Assembly: GCA_031266255.1 (NCBI GenBank)
Contig: JAISBK010000037.1
Span: forward strand, 1-12,070
Direction: 5' to 3'
Source: Treponema sp.
Lineage (GTDB): Bacteria > Spirochaetota > Spirochaetia > Treponematales > Breznakiellaceae
Length of the DNA: 12,070 bases
Shown: piece by piece, positions 1-7,354 of the stretch
How positions within the stretch are numbered: position 1 is the first letter of the stretch
Layout: each line of letters opens with the position of its first letter
Made by a program: the position numbers and the translations under genes
The notes under the pieces: model-generated
What the model saw: the letters and a program-made list of their open reading frames with translations, nothing else
Told to the model about the DNA's origin: nothing
Databases searched by the model: none

Positions 1-1
1 C

Positions 2-1609
2 TATGTTACAGGAATAGGGTGTCTGCTATTCCTGTTGGCGACAGGAACGGTTTTTGCGTCGGGAAAACAAGCGCCAGAAACCCCGGTAGCAGGAACGTCC
101 CTTAGTACAAAGAATGGATCCATAAAAGGAATTCAGCAAGATGGTATTTATGTGTATAGGGGAATTCCTTACGCCAAAGCTCCAGTGGGGGATTTGCGTT
201 TCGCCCCGCCTCAAGCCGTGGAGCCGTGGACGGATGTCCTTGATTGTACAAAATACGGGCCTAGAATAACCCAGTGGCTTACTACTCAAACTTTTATGGT
301 GTTGGATAATCAGGAAGAATCTGAGGACGCTCTTATGCTGAACGTCTGGACTCCTTCCGAGCCTAAAAAAAACGACAAGCTACCGGTATATATATTTCTT
401 CACGGCGGTGGTTACGCATTGGGGAGCGGGAATGACAAGACTCTTGACGGAACGAGTCTCGCGCAAAACGGTGTGGTAGCGGTAACGATCAACTATAGGA
501 TCAGCACTTTGGGTTTCTTTGCTTCCAATGAGACCTACAACCAGTACGGAACAACAGGAAACTGGGGCATACTTGATCAGATCAAAGCGCTTGAATGGGT
601 TCGAGACAATATAGCCGAGTTCGGAGGAGATCCTGAGCAGGTGACTATAGGAGGAGAATCCGCCGGCAGTTGGAGTGTTTCGGCTCTTCTGTTGAGTCCG
701 CTTGCGAAAGGACTGTTCCACGGCGCCATTATGGAAAGCGGCTCTATTCTTGGTATACTGTCGTCGTTGTCCCGCGGCGATTTGCAAAAGTCTATAGAAG
801 AGTCGCAGGAGTTGGCGGATATTTTCGGTGCCTCTGACACCGCTGAGGGGCTTGCCTATTTGCGGCAACTGGATGCATACGTGCTGAATTACCTTAGTCC
901 ATTTATAGTGAATCAAGCAGCGCCACAGACGCACTTTTATCTGGAGCCAGTATTTGACGGTACGGTGCTTCCAAAAGATCCGGTGGCGGCTCTGCGTGAG
1001 GGGAATTATAATAACGTAAATCTGCTTGTCGGATTTAATCGCGATGAAGGTACGATCTTCATCCCCTCTACAGTTAATGCTGATTTTTACGAAAGGTATG
1101 GTTCCCGTATCGTTGGTGAAGATTGGGCCGTAGTCGCGGAGCGTTTTCCGGTAAACGAGGAGAACAGCGCGGCGCAAAGGGCGCAACAGATTTTAGCGTA
1201 CGCATGGTTTAGCGCCTGTGAAAAAGTATTTGCGGATGCGCTTGCTCCTGATAGCCGTGTTTTTATGTACAACTATAATTTTGTTGCGCCAGGTAATCCT
1301 CGGTCAGCGGCGATGGGAGCATATCATACAGCAGAAATACCGTATGTGTTTAATACACTCCCGATAAAAGGTCTTACCGGCGTGGAAAATGAAAAACTTG
1401 CAAAAGAAATGCACTCACGATGGATTAACTTTATCAAAAACGGCGATCCTAATGTTGGCATAACGCCGCCGACTGATACACCATGGCCTCAATACGATCG
1501 GGAAAAGCCCGAAGTGATATTCTTTGATAATGAAGTAACAACAGGAACACTACCCGATCAAGAAAATCTTGATTTTATCACGCAGGTCTTGTACGGTACT
1601 GTCGAGTAG
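2..1609 (+). CDS. Secreted type-B carboxylesterase, 5' end outside window
   Basis: An alpha/beta-hydrolase of the carboxylesterase type B (para-nitrobenzyl esterase-like) family, which hydrolyses carboxylic esters. The natural substrate cannot be read from sequence. Visible family marks: a YRGIPYAKAP stretch near the N-terminus, the EDALMLNVWTP block, the oxyanion-hole HGGG (nt 401-412), the nucleophile elbow GGESAGS with its Ser at nt 659-661, the acidic residue in NRDEGT (Glu at nt 1046-1048) and the His of GAYHTAEIP (nt 1325-1327). The catalytic triad is therefore complete. The frame is open to the left edge and begins with a hydrophobic run (GIGCLLFLLATGTVFA), the core of a signal peptide, so export is expected. 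The true start is probably just upstream of the window; the TTG at 35 lies inside the signal peptide and is an unlikely start. The mature length of about 510 residues fits the family. An intrinsic terminator follows 20 bp after the stop. Family assignment is firm; the physiological role is unknown. Confidence 0.92.
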   Translation, partial: YVTGIGCLLFLLATGTVFASGKQAPETPVAGTSLSTKNGSIKGIQQDGIYVYRGIPYAKAPVGDLRFAPPQAVEPWTDVLDCTKYGPRITQWLTTQTFMVLDNQEESEDALMLNVWTPSEPKKNDKLPVYIFLHGGGYALGSGNDKTLDGTSLAQNGVVAVTINYRISTLGFFASNETYNQYGTTGNWGILDQIKALEWVRDNIAEFGGDPEQVTIGGESAGSWSVSALLLSPLAKGLFHGAIMESGSILGILSSLSRGDLQKSIEESQELADIFGASDTAEGLAYLRQLDAYVLNYLSPFIVNQAAPQTHFYLEPVFDGTVLPKDPVAALREGNYNNVNLLVGFNRDEGTIFIPSTVNADFYERYGSRIVGEDWAVVAERFPVNEENSAAQRAQQILAYAWFSACEKVFADALAPDSRVFMYNYNFVAPGNPRSAAMGAYHTAEIPYVFNTLPIKGLTGVENEKLAKEMHSRWINFIKNGDPNVGITPPTDTPWPQYDREKPEVIFFDNEVTTGTLPDQENLDFITQVLYGTVE

Positions 1610-1628
1610 TTCCTTTGATTAGACAAAC

Positions 1629-1652
1629 GCCTGGGATAACCGGGCTTTTTTT
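1629..1652 (+). terminator. Rho-independent terminator of the esterase gene
   Basis: The arms GCCTGG (1629-1634) and CCGGGC (1640-1645) pair over six bases with one G-U, around the loop GATAA. Seven T follow directly (1646-1652). It begins 20 bp after the esterase stop and points the right way. Confidence 0.85.
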
Positions 1653-1680
1653 GTTTTGCGCGTCGCCACAATCCTATATG

Positions 1681-1803
1681 TTACGCCACCTTAAACCGGG
1701 AAACCTCAAGAATAAGCCATTCTATCTGTTTCTTGTTCTCCTCCAACATCTCCGTAGCACTCGTCACATACAGAGAGAAGGATACTCTCTGGAGTGAGAA
1801 AGA
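1681..1803 (-). pseudogene. Possible C-terminal remnant of a chemotaxis receptor
   Basis: Reading the reverse strand from 1803 to the stop at 1681-1683 gives a 40-codon open stretch with no usable start, closed upstream by a TGA at 1804-1806. Its end reads TEMLEENKKQIEWLILEVSR then FKVA. The amphipathic helix followed by a short basic-hydrophobic tail resembles the extreme C-terminus of methyl-accepting chemotaxis proteins, which often ends in a pattern like L..L...F.V. No signalling hairpin or membrane segment remains, so if the reading is right this is only a scar of a deleted receptor gene. The similarity is judged by eye on a short, low-complexity helix and could be chance. The rest of the 1653-1875 spacer shows nothing else I can support. 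Confidence 0.3.
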
Positions 1804-1875
1804 TCAAGAGAAATTTTCAAGTCTTCCGGTTCTTATCTTTTCTAAAGGCAGGTTTTCACGTATGGTTAAAACACC

Positions 1876-2307
1876 ATGAATCCACTCACCATATTACAAC
1901 TGGATCTTCGTGCTGCCCTGATCTACCGCAACGATGAAACCCTTACCCCTTTTGCTTGCACCGGCTTATCGGAAGAGCGCCTTTTCTGTTTTGACCTTGA
2001 TGCGGATCAGGACCTGAGCATTGACCCTGATGAAGCCCATTACCTGGGACCGCTCCTGTTTGCCGGCACCCTGGCGCTTGACCCGGAAGCCGTAACCGCA
2101 CCGGAACGCCTTGAGCTTCCCCAAGGAACCTATATATTTGCCCAGGTCAAAGAGCTGCTCCCCCGGGACCAGGTTATATGGATGGCCACGGAGGTACAAA
2201 AAGAAGGGCTGTGGCAGCGCTTGACCCTGGAAAAACGGCTCTATCTCCGCTATGTGGTGGAAGCGGAAAAAACCATTACCCAGGTTTTCCGGCCTTATAC
2301 CCCATAG
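1876..2307 (+). CDS. Conserved-looking hypothetical protein, 143 aa
   Basis: I do not recognise this family. The product is soluble, acidic in the middle and has no signal peptide or membrane segment. A segment rich in Asp (FDLDADQDLSIDPDEAHYLG) is followed by the hydrophobic LLFAGTLAL and a basic C-terminal third (LWQRLTLEKRLYLRYVVEAE). The DADQDLSIDPDE run superficially resembles an EF-hand loop (D-x-D-x-D-x-S-x-D), but a single unpaired loop without clear flanking helices is not enough to claim calcium binding. The ATG at 1876 is the only upstream choice, because an in-frame TAA lies at 1867-1869. No good Shine-Dalgarno precedes it. Instead a five-codon ORF (ATG 1862, stop TGA 1877-1879) overlaps the start, preceded by AGGCAGG, so translational coupling is possible. 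It ends one base before the stop of the convergent DUF2259 gene. Codon use looks native. Confidence 0.72.
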   Translation: MNPLTILQLDLRAALIYRNDETLTPFACTGLSEERLFCFDLDADQDLSIDPDEAHYLGPLLFAGTLALDPEAVTAPERLELPQGTYIFAQVKELLPRDQVIWMATEVQKEGLWQRLTLEKRLYLRYVVEAEKTITQVFRPYTP

Positions 2308-2308
2308 A

Positions 2309-3022
2309 TTACAGGGTTACCGCTTCTACCATATACCGGATATCCATACCGTTCTCCCCTTGTTTCCGCATTTCAATCACAAATATGAGGGAGTTGTACT
2401 GAGGACCGGCAATCACCTTCTTAATCCGATAGGAGCTGATAAGCGGCCGTTTTACCTGGGGAGTTCCGATGGTATAGATGATTCTGGAGCGGTCCTTATA
2501 CATCCGCTCAAGGGTAATAACAAAAGAAGATTTTAAATTCCCGTCCCTGCCTTCAAAGGTAGGGACCAGTTGGGCACGGTAGGAAATCTCCGGCTCAAAG
2601 TCCCGAAACTCGATGGTTTCTCCTGAAACCCCCACATCCACCCCGTTGAGGGCAAGATAGAGGGCATGACCTAAGGAGAGGTAATTGATACCGTACCGAT
2701 CCGCCAACCCGGTATTACGGGAGATGATCCGGTACAAGGCCCCAGAACCGTCTTGCCCTGCTTTTACCGGGCTGTCGTGTACCAGGGAAACCCTGCCGCC
2801 GCTTACAAAATTGTTCTTAGGGACATCCACCACAAACAAATCTGCCCAGGGCCGTAAGGTTTTCTCCTGCACCCCGTATTGAGCAAACATATAGGTTTTT
2901 CCATCTGCTGAAAATCCCAGATCTACATAGGATGCAATATCTCCTGCCCATAAGCCGGAACCGCCCAAACAAAAAATTAAGGCAATTACGCTCTTCTGAG
3001 GAATTCCCTTTTTATATAACAT
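2309..3022 (-). CDS. Secreted DUF2259 family protein
   Basis: A 237-residue exported protein of unknown function. The N-terminus has Lys residues (MLYKKGIPQK), a hydrophobic core (SVIALIFCLGGSGLWA) and a likely signal peptidase I site after GLWA. The Cys in LIFC has Phe before it, so it is not a convincing lipobox. The mature part starts with DLGFSADGKTYMFAQYGVQ, then WADLFVVDVPKNNFVSGG. This F-S-x-D-G-x-x-x-x-F-x-x-Y-G-V-Q and F-V-V-D pattern is what I associate with DUF2259 (COG5497, predicted secreted proteins, seen in spirochaetes and some proteobacteria). It is rich in beta-strand-like segments, consistent with a periplasmic beta fold. The start at 3022 is supported by a GGAGGG Shine-Dalgarno about ten bases upstream on the reverse strand. 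It converges with the 143-residue gene and diverges from the membrane protein gene. Family membership was recalled, not searched. Confidence 0.82.
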   Translation of the reverse strand: MLYKKGIPQKSVIALIFCLGGSGLWAGDIASYVDLGFSADGKTYMFAQYGVQEKTLRPWADLFVVDVPKNNFVSGGRVSLVHDSPVKAGQDGSGALYRIISRNTGLADRYGINYLSLGHALYLALNGVDVGVSGETIEFRDFEPEISYRAQLVPTFEGRDGNLKSSFVITLERMYKDRSRIIYTIGTPQVKRPLISSYRIKKVIAGPQYNSLIFVIEMRKQGENGMDIRYMVEAVTL

Positions 3023-3076
3023 ACGTTTTTTACCCTCCGGATGCTTATCAATAAAGGACTTTTTATCTATGGGTAT

Positions 3077-3105
3077 TTGCTTTTTAAACAGGAAACAGCT
3101 ATATA
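3077..3105 (+). promoter_or_regulatory. Candidate sigma70 promoter for the membrane protein gene
   Basis: TTGCTT (3077-3082), a 17-bp spacer, then TATATA (3100-3105). The match is modest (3/6 and 4/6), but the spacing is exact and it would start a transcript near 3112, about 40 nt before the ATG at 3152. This argues against translation starting at the ATG at 3041, only 18 bp from the divergent gene's start. Confidence 0.35.
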
Positions 3106-3151
3106 CAGCCGTAAAAGCCCTCTCTTTGACTATTATTATCGGAAAAAAAGT

Positions 3152-4042
3152 ATGCCCCTTAAGGTCTGGAGGCTTGAGTTCCCCATTTTTGTATTCTATG
3201 TTTATACTATGACTTTGGCAGAAAGAAACACCCTATTTAGAGGGGGAATTCTTATCACTTCGGTGGTTCTCATCGGTGTAGGCATCGTCTCATTCGTGAT
3301 AATGCCGATCTATCCTGCGGTACTCGCCCAAACGGTCAAACGCTCTGCGGGCATCTTCCAAGTCCTGAGCGCGTATTTTGTACAGCCTAGTCCTTATGGG
3401 CCTTTGGTTTCCATAATCTGCGCCATGCTCTATGCCTGCATCACCCTTGTGGTTATTTACCGGTACTTTGAAAAAACCCATTCCCCGGAGATCCTCTACA
3501 TTGTCCTGTTTGTCCTTTCTTTTGCATTGGAAGGGAGCCGTATCATGGTACCCTTAAAACTAACGTATGACCTGCCCAGTGTGTACCTGATCATGGCCTC
3601 CCGCGTACTCCTCTTTGGCCGTTATCTCGGTATTTTTTCATTGTTCGCTGCCAGTGTGTACGCCGCAGGGCTTGAAATCCAGAAACAAAGTACCATGATC
3701 GTGATCATCATCTTTAGTACCTTGGCGATTACCCGGGGCGTTCCCATTGACGGGCTTTCCTGGGACAGCAGTTTTTGTATGATAAGCGGATACCCCGCCA
3801 TGTTCAGAATCGTTGAAGGAGGTATGGGCTTCATAACTATGGTCAGCTTCTTTATTTCAGCCTATTCCCGGGGTACTAAGGAATATATTTTTATTGGTAT
3901 CGGTTCTCTCCTGGCTATGTTGGGAAGGAACATACTCTTAGGGGCCGATACCTGGATAAGCCCCTTCCCCGGCTTGGCGCTCCTTTGTATCGGAACGTGG
4001 TTTATCTGTAGGTACTTGCATCGGGTGTATCTTTGGTTGTAA
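3152..4042 (+). CDS. Multi-pass membrane protein of unknown function
   Basis: I do not recognise this family. From the ATG at 3152 the protein has 296 residues. It shows about seven or eight hydrophobic spans, roughly residues 30-53, 80-102, 112-129, 143-175 (one or two spans), 181-198, 221-240, 244-263 and 271-290. The loops are short, and no periplasmic or catalytic domain is attached. The LEGSRIMVPLK and RYLGIFSLFAA stretches between spans are candidates for conserved positions. It is presumably an inner-membrane sensor, transporter or chaperone-like protein, but nothing in the sequence decides which. Start choice is uncertain. ATG 3041 would add 37 residues and sits 18 bp from the divergent DUF2259 start. 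ATG 3152 follows a weak GGA-A-rich site and a candidate promoter. ATG 3209 (TLAERNTLF) would also leave all spans intact. The aminotransferase gene begins about 60 bp downstream on the same strand and no terminator lies between, so partial co-transcription is possible. Confidence 0.75.
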   Translation: MPLKVWRLEFPIFVFYVYTMTLAERNTLFRGGILITSVVLIGVGIVSFVIMPIYPAVLAQTVKRSAGIFQVLSAYFVQPSPYGPLVSIICAMLYACITLVVIYRYFEKTHSPEILYIVLFVLSFALEGSRIMVPLKLTYDLPSVYLIMASRVLLFGRYLGIFSLFAASVYAAGLEIQKQSTMIVIIIFSTLAITRGVPIDGLSWDSSFCMISGYPAMFRIVEGGMGFITMVSFFISAYSRGTKEYIFIGIGSLLAMLGRNILLGADTWISPFPGLALLCIGTWFICRYLHRVYLWL

Positions 4043-4103
4043 AGCTGGTTCTTGGTTTACTCCACCATATCCTATGGGCTATACTAAAGAGGTGGAGGTG
4101 TAT

Positions 4104-5279
4104 ATGCCTATTGCCAATTCGGTTAGGGAAGCCCTAGGTTCCGCATCGTTGATACGGAAAATGTTTGAAGAAGGAAATCAGCTCAAGAAACAGTACGGAG
4201 CAGATAAGGTATTTGATTTTTCCCTTGGAAATCCCGATATAGAGCCTCCTCCGGCTTTTCATCGGGTCTTTACGAAACTAGCCAAGGAAGATAAGAAAGG
4301 TTCTCATGGTTACATGCCTAACGGAGGCTTTCCTGAAGTTCGAGAGGCCCTGGCTGTAAAGGTTTCCCGGGAACAGGGACTTACCATAACCGGGTCTCAT
4401 ATTGTCATGGCCGTAGGAGCTGCCGGGGGACTCAATGTGGTGCTCAAGGCCATACTCAATCCAGGGGATGAGGTAATCGTCTCGAGGCCTTATTTCATGG
4501 AATATAAAGCCTACGTAGCTAACCACGGCGGCCGCTTAATTGAAGTGGATACGCTTCCTGATTTCAACCTAAACATTCCCGGGATACGGGAGGCACTTTC
4601 CGAAAAGACCGCGGCGGTGCTCATTAATTCCCCTCATAATCCCACCGGACGGATTTACCCGGCCAAGACCATCGCTGAACTAGCCGGGCTGTTACGGTCC
4701 TGGGGAAACCATTCAGGCCGTATGCCCTATCTGATTGCAGATGAACCCTACCGGGAAATAGCGTATACCGTCGAGGTGCCCCCTATTCTCAGTGCGTATA
4801 GTGAATCGGTGGTGGTGAACTCCTATTCTAAGAGCCTCTCCTTACCAGGAGAACGGATAGGCTATATTGCCGTAAGTCCTGCTATCCAGGATACGGAAGC
4901 AGTTTTAAATGCCTTCATTTATACCACCCGGATCTTGGGTTTTGTAAATGCTCCGGCCTTGATGCAGCGTATTGTGGCAGAGCTTACCTTCGCCCGGGTG
5001 GATGTGGCGGTGTATGCCCGGCGGCGGGATGCTTTTAAGCAGGTTCTGGATGCAGCGGGTATCTCATACGCCGAACCGGAAGGGGCTTTTTACCTGTTCT
5101 GCCAGGTTCCCAAGGGTGATGACCGGGGCTTTGTGGAGCACCTCAAGCAGTACCGCATCCTTGGGGTTCCCGGCAGCGGTTTTGGCAAGCCCGGCTGGGT
5201 ACGATTCGCCTACTGTGTAGATGAACAGCTCATCCATGCTTCTGGGCTTGCCTTTAAGCAAGCCCTGGAAACCTGGTAG
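4104..5279 (+). CDS. PLP-dependent class I/II aminotransferase
   Basis: A 391-residue fold-type I aminotransferase, the family that includes aspartate and aromatic aminotransferases. It moves an amino group between an amino acid and a 2-oxo acid using pyridoxal phosphate, in the cytosol. Seen in order (numbering from ATG 4104): SLGNPDIEPP near residue 40, the GAAGGLNVVL cofactor-binding stretch (106-115), SPHNPTG with the conserved Asn at about 179, ADEPY with Asp at about 213, SYSKSLSLPGERIGY with the Schiff-base Lys at about 243, and the substrate carboxylate-binding Arg in WVRFAY at about 367. All key residues are present. I chose the ATG at 4104 rather than 4074 because GAGGTGGAGG lies just before 4104, and MPIANSVREALGSAS is a normal N-terminus for the family. 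A TATACT at 4080-4085, 18 bp after TTTACT, could be a promoter with a very short leader. Amino-acid specificity cannot be assigned from sequence alone. Confidence 0.93.
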   Translation: MPIANSVREALGSASLIRKMFEEGNQLKKQYGADKVFDFSLGNPDIEPPPAFHRVFTKLAKEDKKGSHGYMPNGGFPEVREALAVKVSREQGLTITGSHIVMAVGAAGGLNVVLKAILNPGDEVIVSRPYFMEYKAYVANHGGRLIEVDTLPDFNLNIPGIREALSEKTAAVLINSPHNPTGRIYPAKTIAELAGLLRSWGNHSGRMPYLIADEPYREIAYTVEVPPILSAYSESVVVNSYSKSLSLPGERIGYIAVSPAIQDTEAVLNAFIYTTRILGFVNAPALMQRIVAELTFARVDVAVYARRRDAFKQVLDAAGISYAEPEGAFYLFCQVPKGDDRGFVEHLKQYRILGVPGSGFGKPGWVRFAYCVDEQLIHASGLAFKQALETW

Positions 5280-5430
5280 CCCCTTAACCGCCAGCGTCCC
5301 CACGGCCATGGTCTCCGCGTACAGCTCCGCATAGAACGTGGACGCAAACACCCCCCGCGGGCGGTAATACCGGCTATACGGCGATAATCACAAAGCCGTC
5401 CTCATCACGGACGCGCAATAGCTGTCCTTT

Positions 5431-5451
5431 GTCCCCCCATAATGGGGGGAC
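5431..5451. terminator. Perfect C6/G6 hairpin in convergent spacer
   Basis: GTCCCCCC (5431-5438) pairs perfectly with GGGGGGAC (5444-5451) around ATAAT. There is no T-run on either side, only TATTAG after it. It may terminate or stabilise the 3' end of the aminotransferase mRNA, but it is not a textbook intrinsic terminator. Confidence 0.4.
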
Positions 5452-5502
5452 TATTAGTTACAACATTCGGGACACCTACTCCCAACCGCGATACCCAGGA
5501 CT

Positions 5503-5525
5503 GCCTCAGGATAGCACCCCGAGGC
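5503..5525. repeat. Nine-base-pair stem-loop before the rny 3' end
   Basis: GCCTCAGGA and CCCCGAGGC pair over nine positions, allowing two G-U pairs in the reverse-strand RNA, around a five-base loop. It lies 25 bp beyond the rny stop and could act with the next hairpin as a 3'-end structure of the rny mRNA. Confidence 0.4.
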
Positions 5526-5542
5526 TTGCTCAATGAAAGATT

Positions 5543-5558
5543 CCCGGTTCTTACCGGG
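5543..5558 (-). terminator. Stem-loop overlapping the rny stop codon
   Basis: CCCGGT (5543-5548) and ACCGGG (5553-5558) are perfect inverted repeats around TCTT, and the rny stop codon (5551-5553) lies in the loop and stem. On the reverse strand it is followed by AATCTTTCATT, a weak T-rich tail. It is a possible intrinsic terminator of rny placed unusually early. Confidence 0.4.
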
Positions 5559-7080
5559 CGTACTCAATGATCCGCGTTTCCCGAATGATGGTTACCTTGA
5601 TCCTGCCGGGATAGCGGAGATCCGTTTCGATCTTCCGGGCTATTTGCTTGGCCATGTCCCGGGATTGATCATCGTTCATCACTTCGTTGTTAACGATGAT
5701 GCGCAACTCCCGGCCGGCTTGAATCGCAAAGGCCTTTTCCACCCCGGCAAATCCTGCGGCGATATTTTCCAGATTCTCCAGCCGTTTGATGTAGTTGTCT
5801 AGGGTTTCTCGTCGAGCACCAGGTCGGGACGCGGAAATTGCGTCTGCGATCTGAACCAGCACAGATTCGATACAGGAAGGCTCCACGTCGTTGTGATGAC
5901 TCCCGATGGCATTGATGATCCGGGGATCCTCTCCCATCTTCCGGGCCATGTCCATGCCGAGCTCTGCATGGTTTAAATCCGAATCCGAATCCACCCCTTT
6001 GCCGATGTCGTGCAGCAGGGCTGCGCGCTTGGTCAGTTCCCGGTTGGCGCCGATCTCTGACGCGAGAATTCCCGCAAGAATCGCCACTTCCTTGGAATGG
6101 TAAAGCACATTTTGCCCATAACTGGTGCGGAAATAGAGCCGTCCCAAAGCACGAATCGTATCGGGCTTGATATTATGGACTCCCAGATCAAAGAGAACCT
6201 TCTCGCCCTCTTCAAAAATCTTCTGAGAAATATCCTTAGTAACCTTGTTTACTATTTCTTCGATCCGGGCAGGATGGATCCTGCCGTCAATGATAAGCCG
6301 CTCAAGTGCAACCTTAGCAATTTCCCGGCGTACCGGATCAAAACAGGAAATAACCACCGCTTCTGGGGTATCGTCAATGATGATATCCACCCCGGTGAGG
6401 GTCTCAAGGGTACGGATATTCCGGCCCTCCCGGCCTATGATGCGGCCTTTCATCTCGTCATTGGGTAAAGTAACGGTTGCCACGGTTACCTCCCCGGTTA
6501 CCTCTGTAGATAAACGCTGAATGGTGGCAACTAAAATATTGCGGGCCTTTTTTTCCGCCTGAGCCGTTGCATCCTGTTCAATTTTATTGATCAAGCCCTG
6601 CGCATCATGCCGTGCCTCATTCTCCAGGTTCCGGATTATAAGCGCCTTTGCAGCTTCGACGCTTAAACCGGAAATACGCTTCAATTCTTCCCGATACCGT
6701 TCTTCTTCTTTCTCTAAAGCCCCTTCTCGTTCCCGGATTTTCTTTTCTTTTTCAACCAGTCCCTGTTCTACCCGTTCTAGCTGATTTGTCTTTTTATCCA
6801 TGGTCTCTTCTTTTTGCACGACACGACGCTCGTATCGTTGCAGTTCAGCCCTGCGTTCCCGAGTCTCCCTCTCCTGCTGGTTTTTTTCACGAATAACTTG
6901 TTCTTTTGCTTCAAGAAGGATTTCCTTCTTTTTCGCTTCAGCTTCTTTTATCGCATCCTGTTTAATACGTTCGGCTTGCTGCTCCGACGTGGTTAATTGG
7001 AATCTGGCGTATAGCCATCTAATGGTCCAGCCTAAGGTTAACCCGGCAAGAGGGAGGATTATCCAGAATATCCAATACAT
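5551..7080 (-). CDS. rny: Ribonuclease Y
   Basis: A membrane-anchored endoribonuclease that starts bulk mRNA decay in many bacteria lacking RNase E. The 509-residue length matches the family. Domains in order: one N-terminal transmembrane helix (about residues 2-22, WIFWIILPLAGLTLGW), a long charged coiled coil rich in Glu, Lys and Arg (about 30-180), a KH RNA-binding domain with the GREGRN loop at about 216-221, and an HD phosphohydrolase domain with LLHDIGKG (His357-Asp358) and HAELG nearby. The C-terminus RIKVTIIRETRIIEYAR is the typical ending. Start: GTG 7083 and ATG 7080 are adjacent codons. I prefer ATG 7080, preceded by GGGGTGGAG; GTG would add one residue. The gene has its own promoter at 7125-7154 and appears monocistronic. 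Nothing is missing, so the product should be active. Confidence 0.97.
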   Translation of the reverse strand: MYWIFWIILPLAGLTLGWTIRWLYARFQLTTSEQQAERIKQDAIKEAEAKKKEILLEAKEQVIREKNQQERETRERRAELQRYERRVVQKEETMDKKTNQLERVEQGLVEKEKKIREREGALEKEEERYREELKRISGLSVEAAKALIIRNLENEARHDAQGLINKIEQDATAQAEKKARNILVATIQRLSTEVTGEVTVATVTLPNDEMKGRIIGREGRNIRTLETLTGVDIIIDDTPEAVVISCFDPVRREIAKVALERLIIDGRIHPARIEEIVNKVTKDISQKIFEEGEKVLFDLGVHNIKPDTIRALGRLYFRTSYGQNVLYHSKEVAILAGILASEIGANRELTKRAALLHDIGKGVDSDSDLNHAELGMDMARKMGEDPRIINAIGSHHNDVEPSCIESVLVQIADAISASRPGARRETLDNYIKRLENLENIAAGFAGVEKAFAIQAGRELRIIVNNEVMNDDQSRDMAKQIARKIETDLRYPGRIKVTIIRETRIIEYAR

Positions 7081-7124
7081 CACTCCACCCCTTACCGTTT
7101 TTCAACGTTACCAAAATTCGTAAT

Positions 7125-7154
7125 AGCATACAATAAAAAGCCGATTCCTGTCAA
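7125..7154 (-). promoter_or_regulatory. Sigma70-type promoter of rny
   Basis: On the reverse strand the perfect -35 TTGACA (7149-7154) and the -10 TATGCT (7125-7130) are separated by 18 bp. Transcription would begin near 7118, giving a leader of about 38 nt before the ATG at 7080. It is among the best promoter matches in the window. Confidence 0.7.
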
Positions 7155-7197
7155 GATAGATTTGAAATGATGAAATACTCCCGAATACAAGGGAGAA

Positions 7198-7354
7198 CCC
7201 CCCCTTGCATTTGCCCGTGTAGCGTTTTGGAAAAACCATAGCTGCTCTTGTAACTATTAGCGTTATATCGTGTTATCCATAGTAAAGTACCATAAATAGA
7301 AGCTGTTTTCTTTGTCGCCGTAACCGGTTCTCCTCCTCCCGGTTACGGTTTTTT
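7198..7354 (+). ncRNA. Candidate small RNA between rny and ygiQ
   Basis: The 290-bp gap between rny and ygiQ contains no plausible protein gene on the + strand, yet a strong + strand terminator lies at 7318-7354. Two + strand promoter-like pairs could feed it: TTGAAA (7162-7167), 18 bp, TACAAG (7186-7191), and TTGTAA (7248-7253), 17 bp, TGTTAT (7271-7276). These would give RNAs of about 157 or 72 nt. A further stem, CAAGGG/CCCTTG (7188-7193/7202-7207), lies at the proposed 5' side. I do not recognise a 6S, SRP, RNase P or tmRNA signature. Boundaries are guesses; the only firm element is the terminator. Confidence 0.3.
7318..7354 (+). terminator. Strong + strand intrinsic terminator
   Basis: CCGTAACCGG (7318-7327) and CCGGTTACGG (7339-7348) form a perfect 10-bp stem around an 11-nt loop, followed directly by six T (7349-7354). 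In the reverse direction the stem is followed by CGACAAAG with no T-run, so it is not a good terminator for ygiQ, although the hairpin may still help end that transcript. Confidence 0.75.

Larger units (their letters stand above)
5280..5550. other. Convergent GC-rich spacer with hairpins and coding-like scraps
   Basis: Between the aminotransferase and rny stops there is no gene I can support. On the reverse strand two short stretches look protein-coding by codon pattern: one reads GQLLRVRDEDGFVIIAV and stops at 5371-5376 or thereabouts. The other, in a different frame (about 5288-5385), includes RPRGVFASTFYAELYAETMA. Neither has a start with a ribosome site and I cannot assign a family. They may be remnants of one deleted and frameshifted gene, or chance in a GC-rich spacer. 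Three hairpins (listed separately) lie at 5431-5558. Confidence 0.4.

Noticed and set aside
380..1186. A 268-codon reverse-strand open frame inside the esterase gene
   Set aside because: It is antisense to a gene with a complete catalytic triad and has no recognisable domain; it is a shadow frame.
2010..2046. EF-hand-like DADQDLSIDPDE loop in the 143-residue protein
   Set aside because: Single loop without clear flanking helices or a partner loop; not enough to call calcium binding.
3041..3151. ATG at 3041 as the membrane protein start
   Set aside because: It is only 18 bp from the divergent gene's start, the first 37 residues look non-coding, and a promoter-like pair lies inside the stretch.
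4074..4103. ATG at 4074 as the aminotransferase start
   Set aside because: The ATG at 4104 has a strong purine-rich ribosome site; the ten extra residues are unlike family N-termini, and a TATACT overlaps the region.
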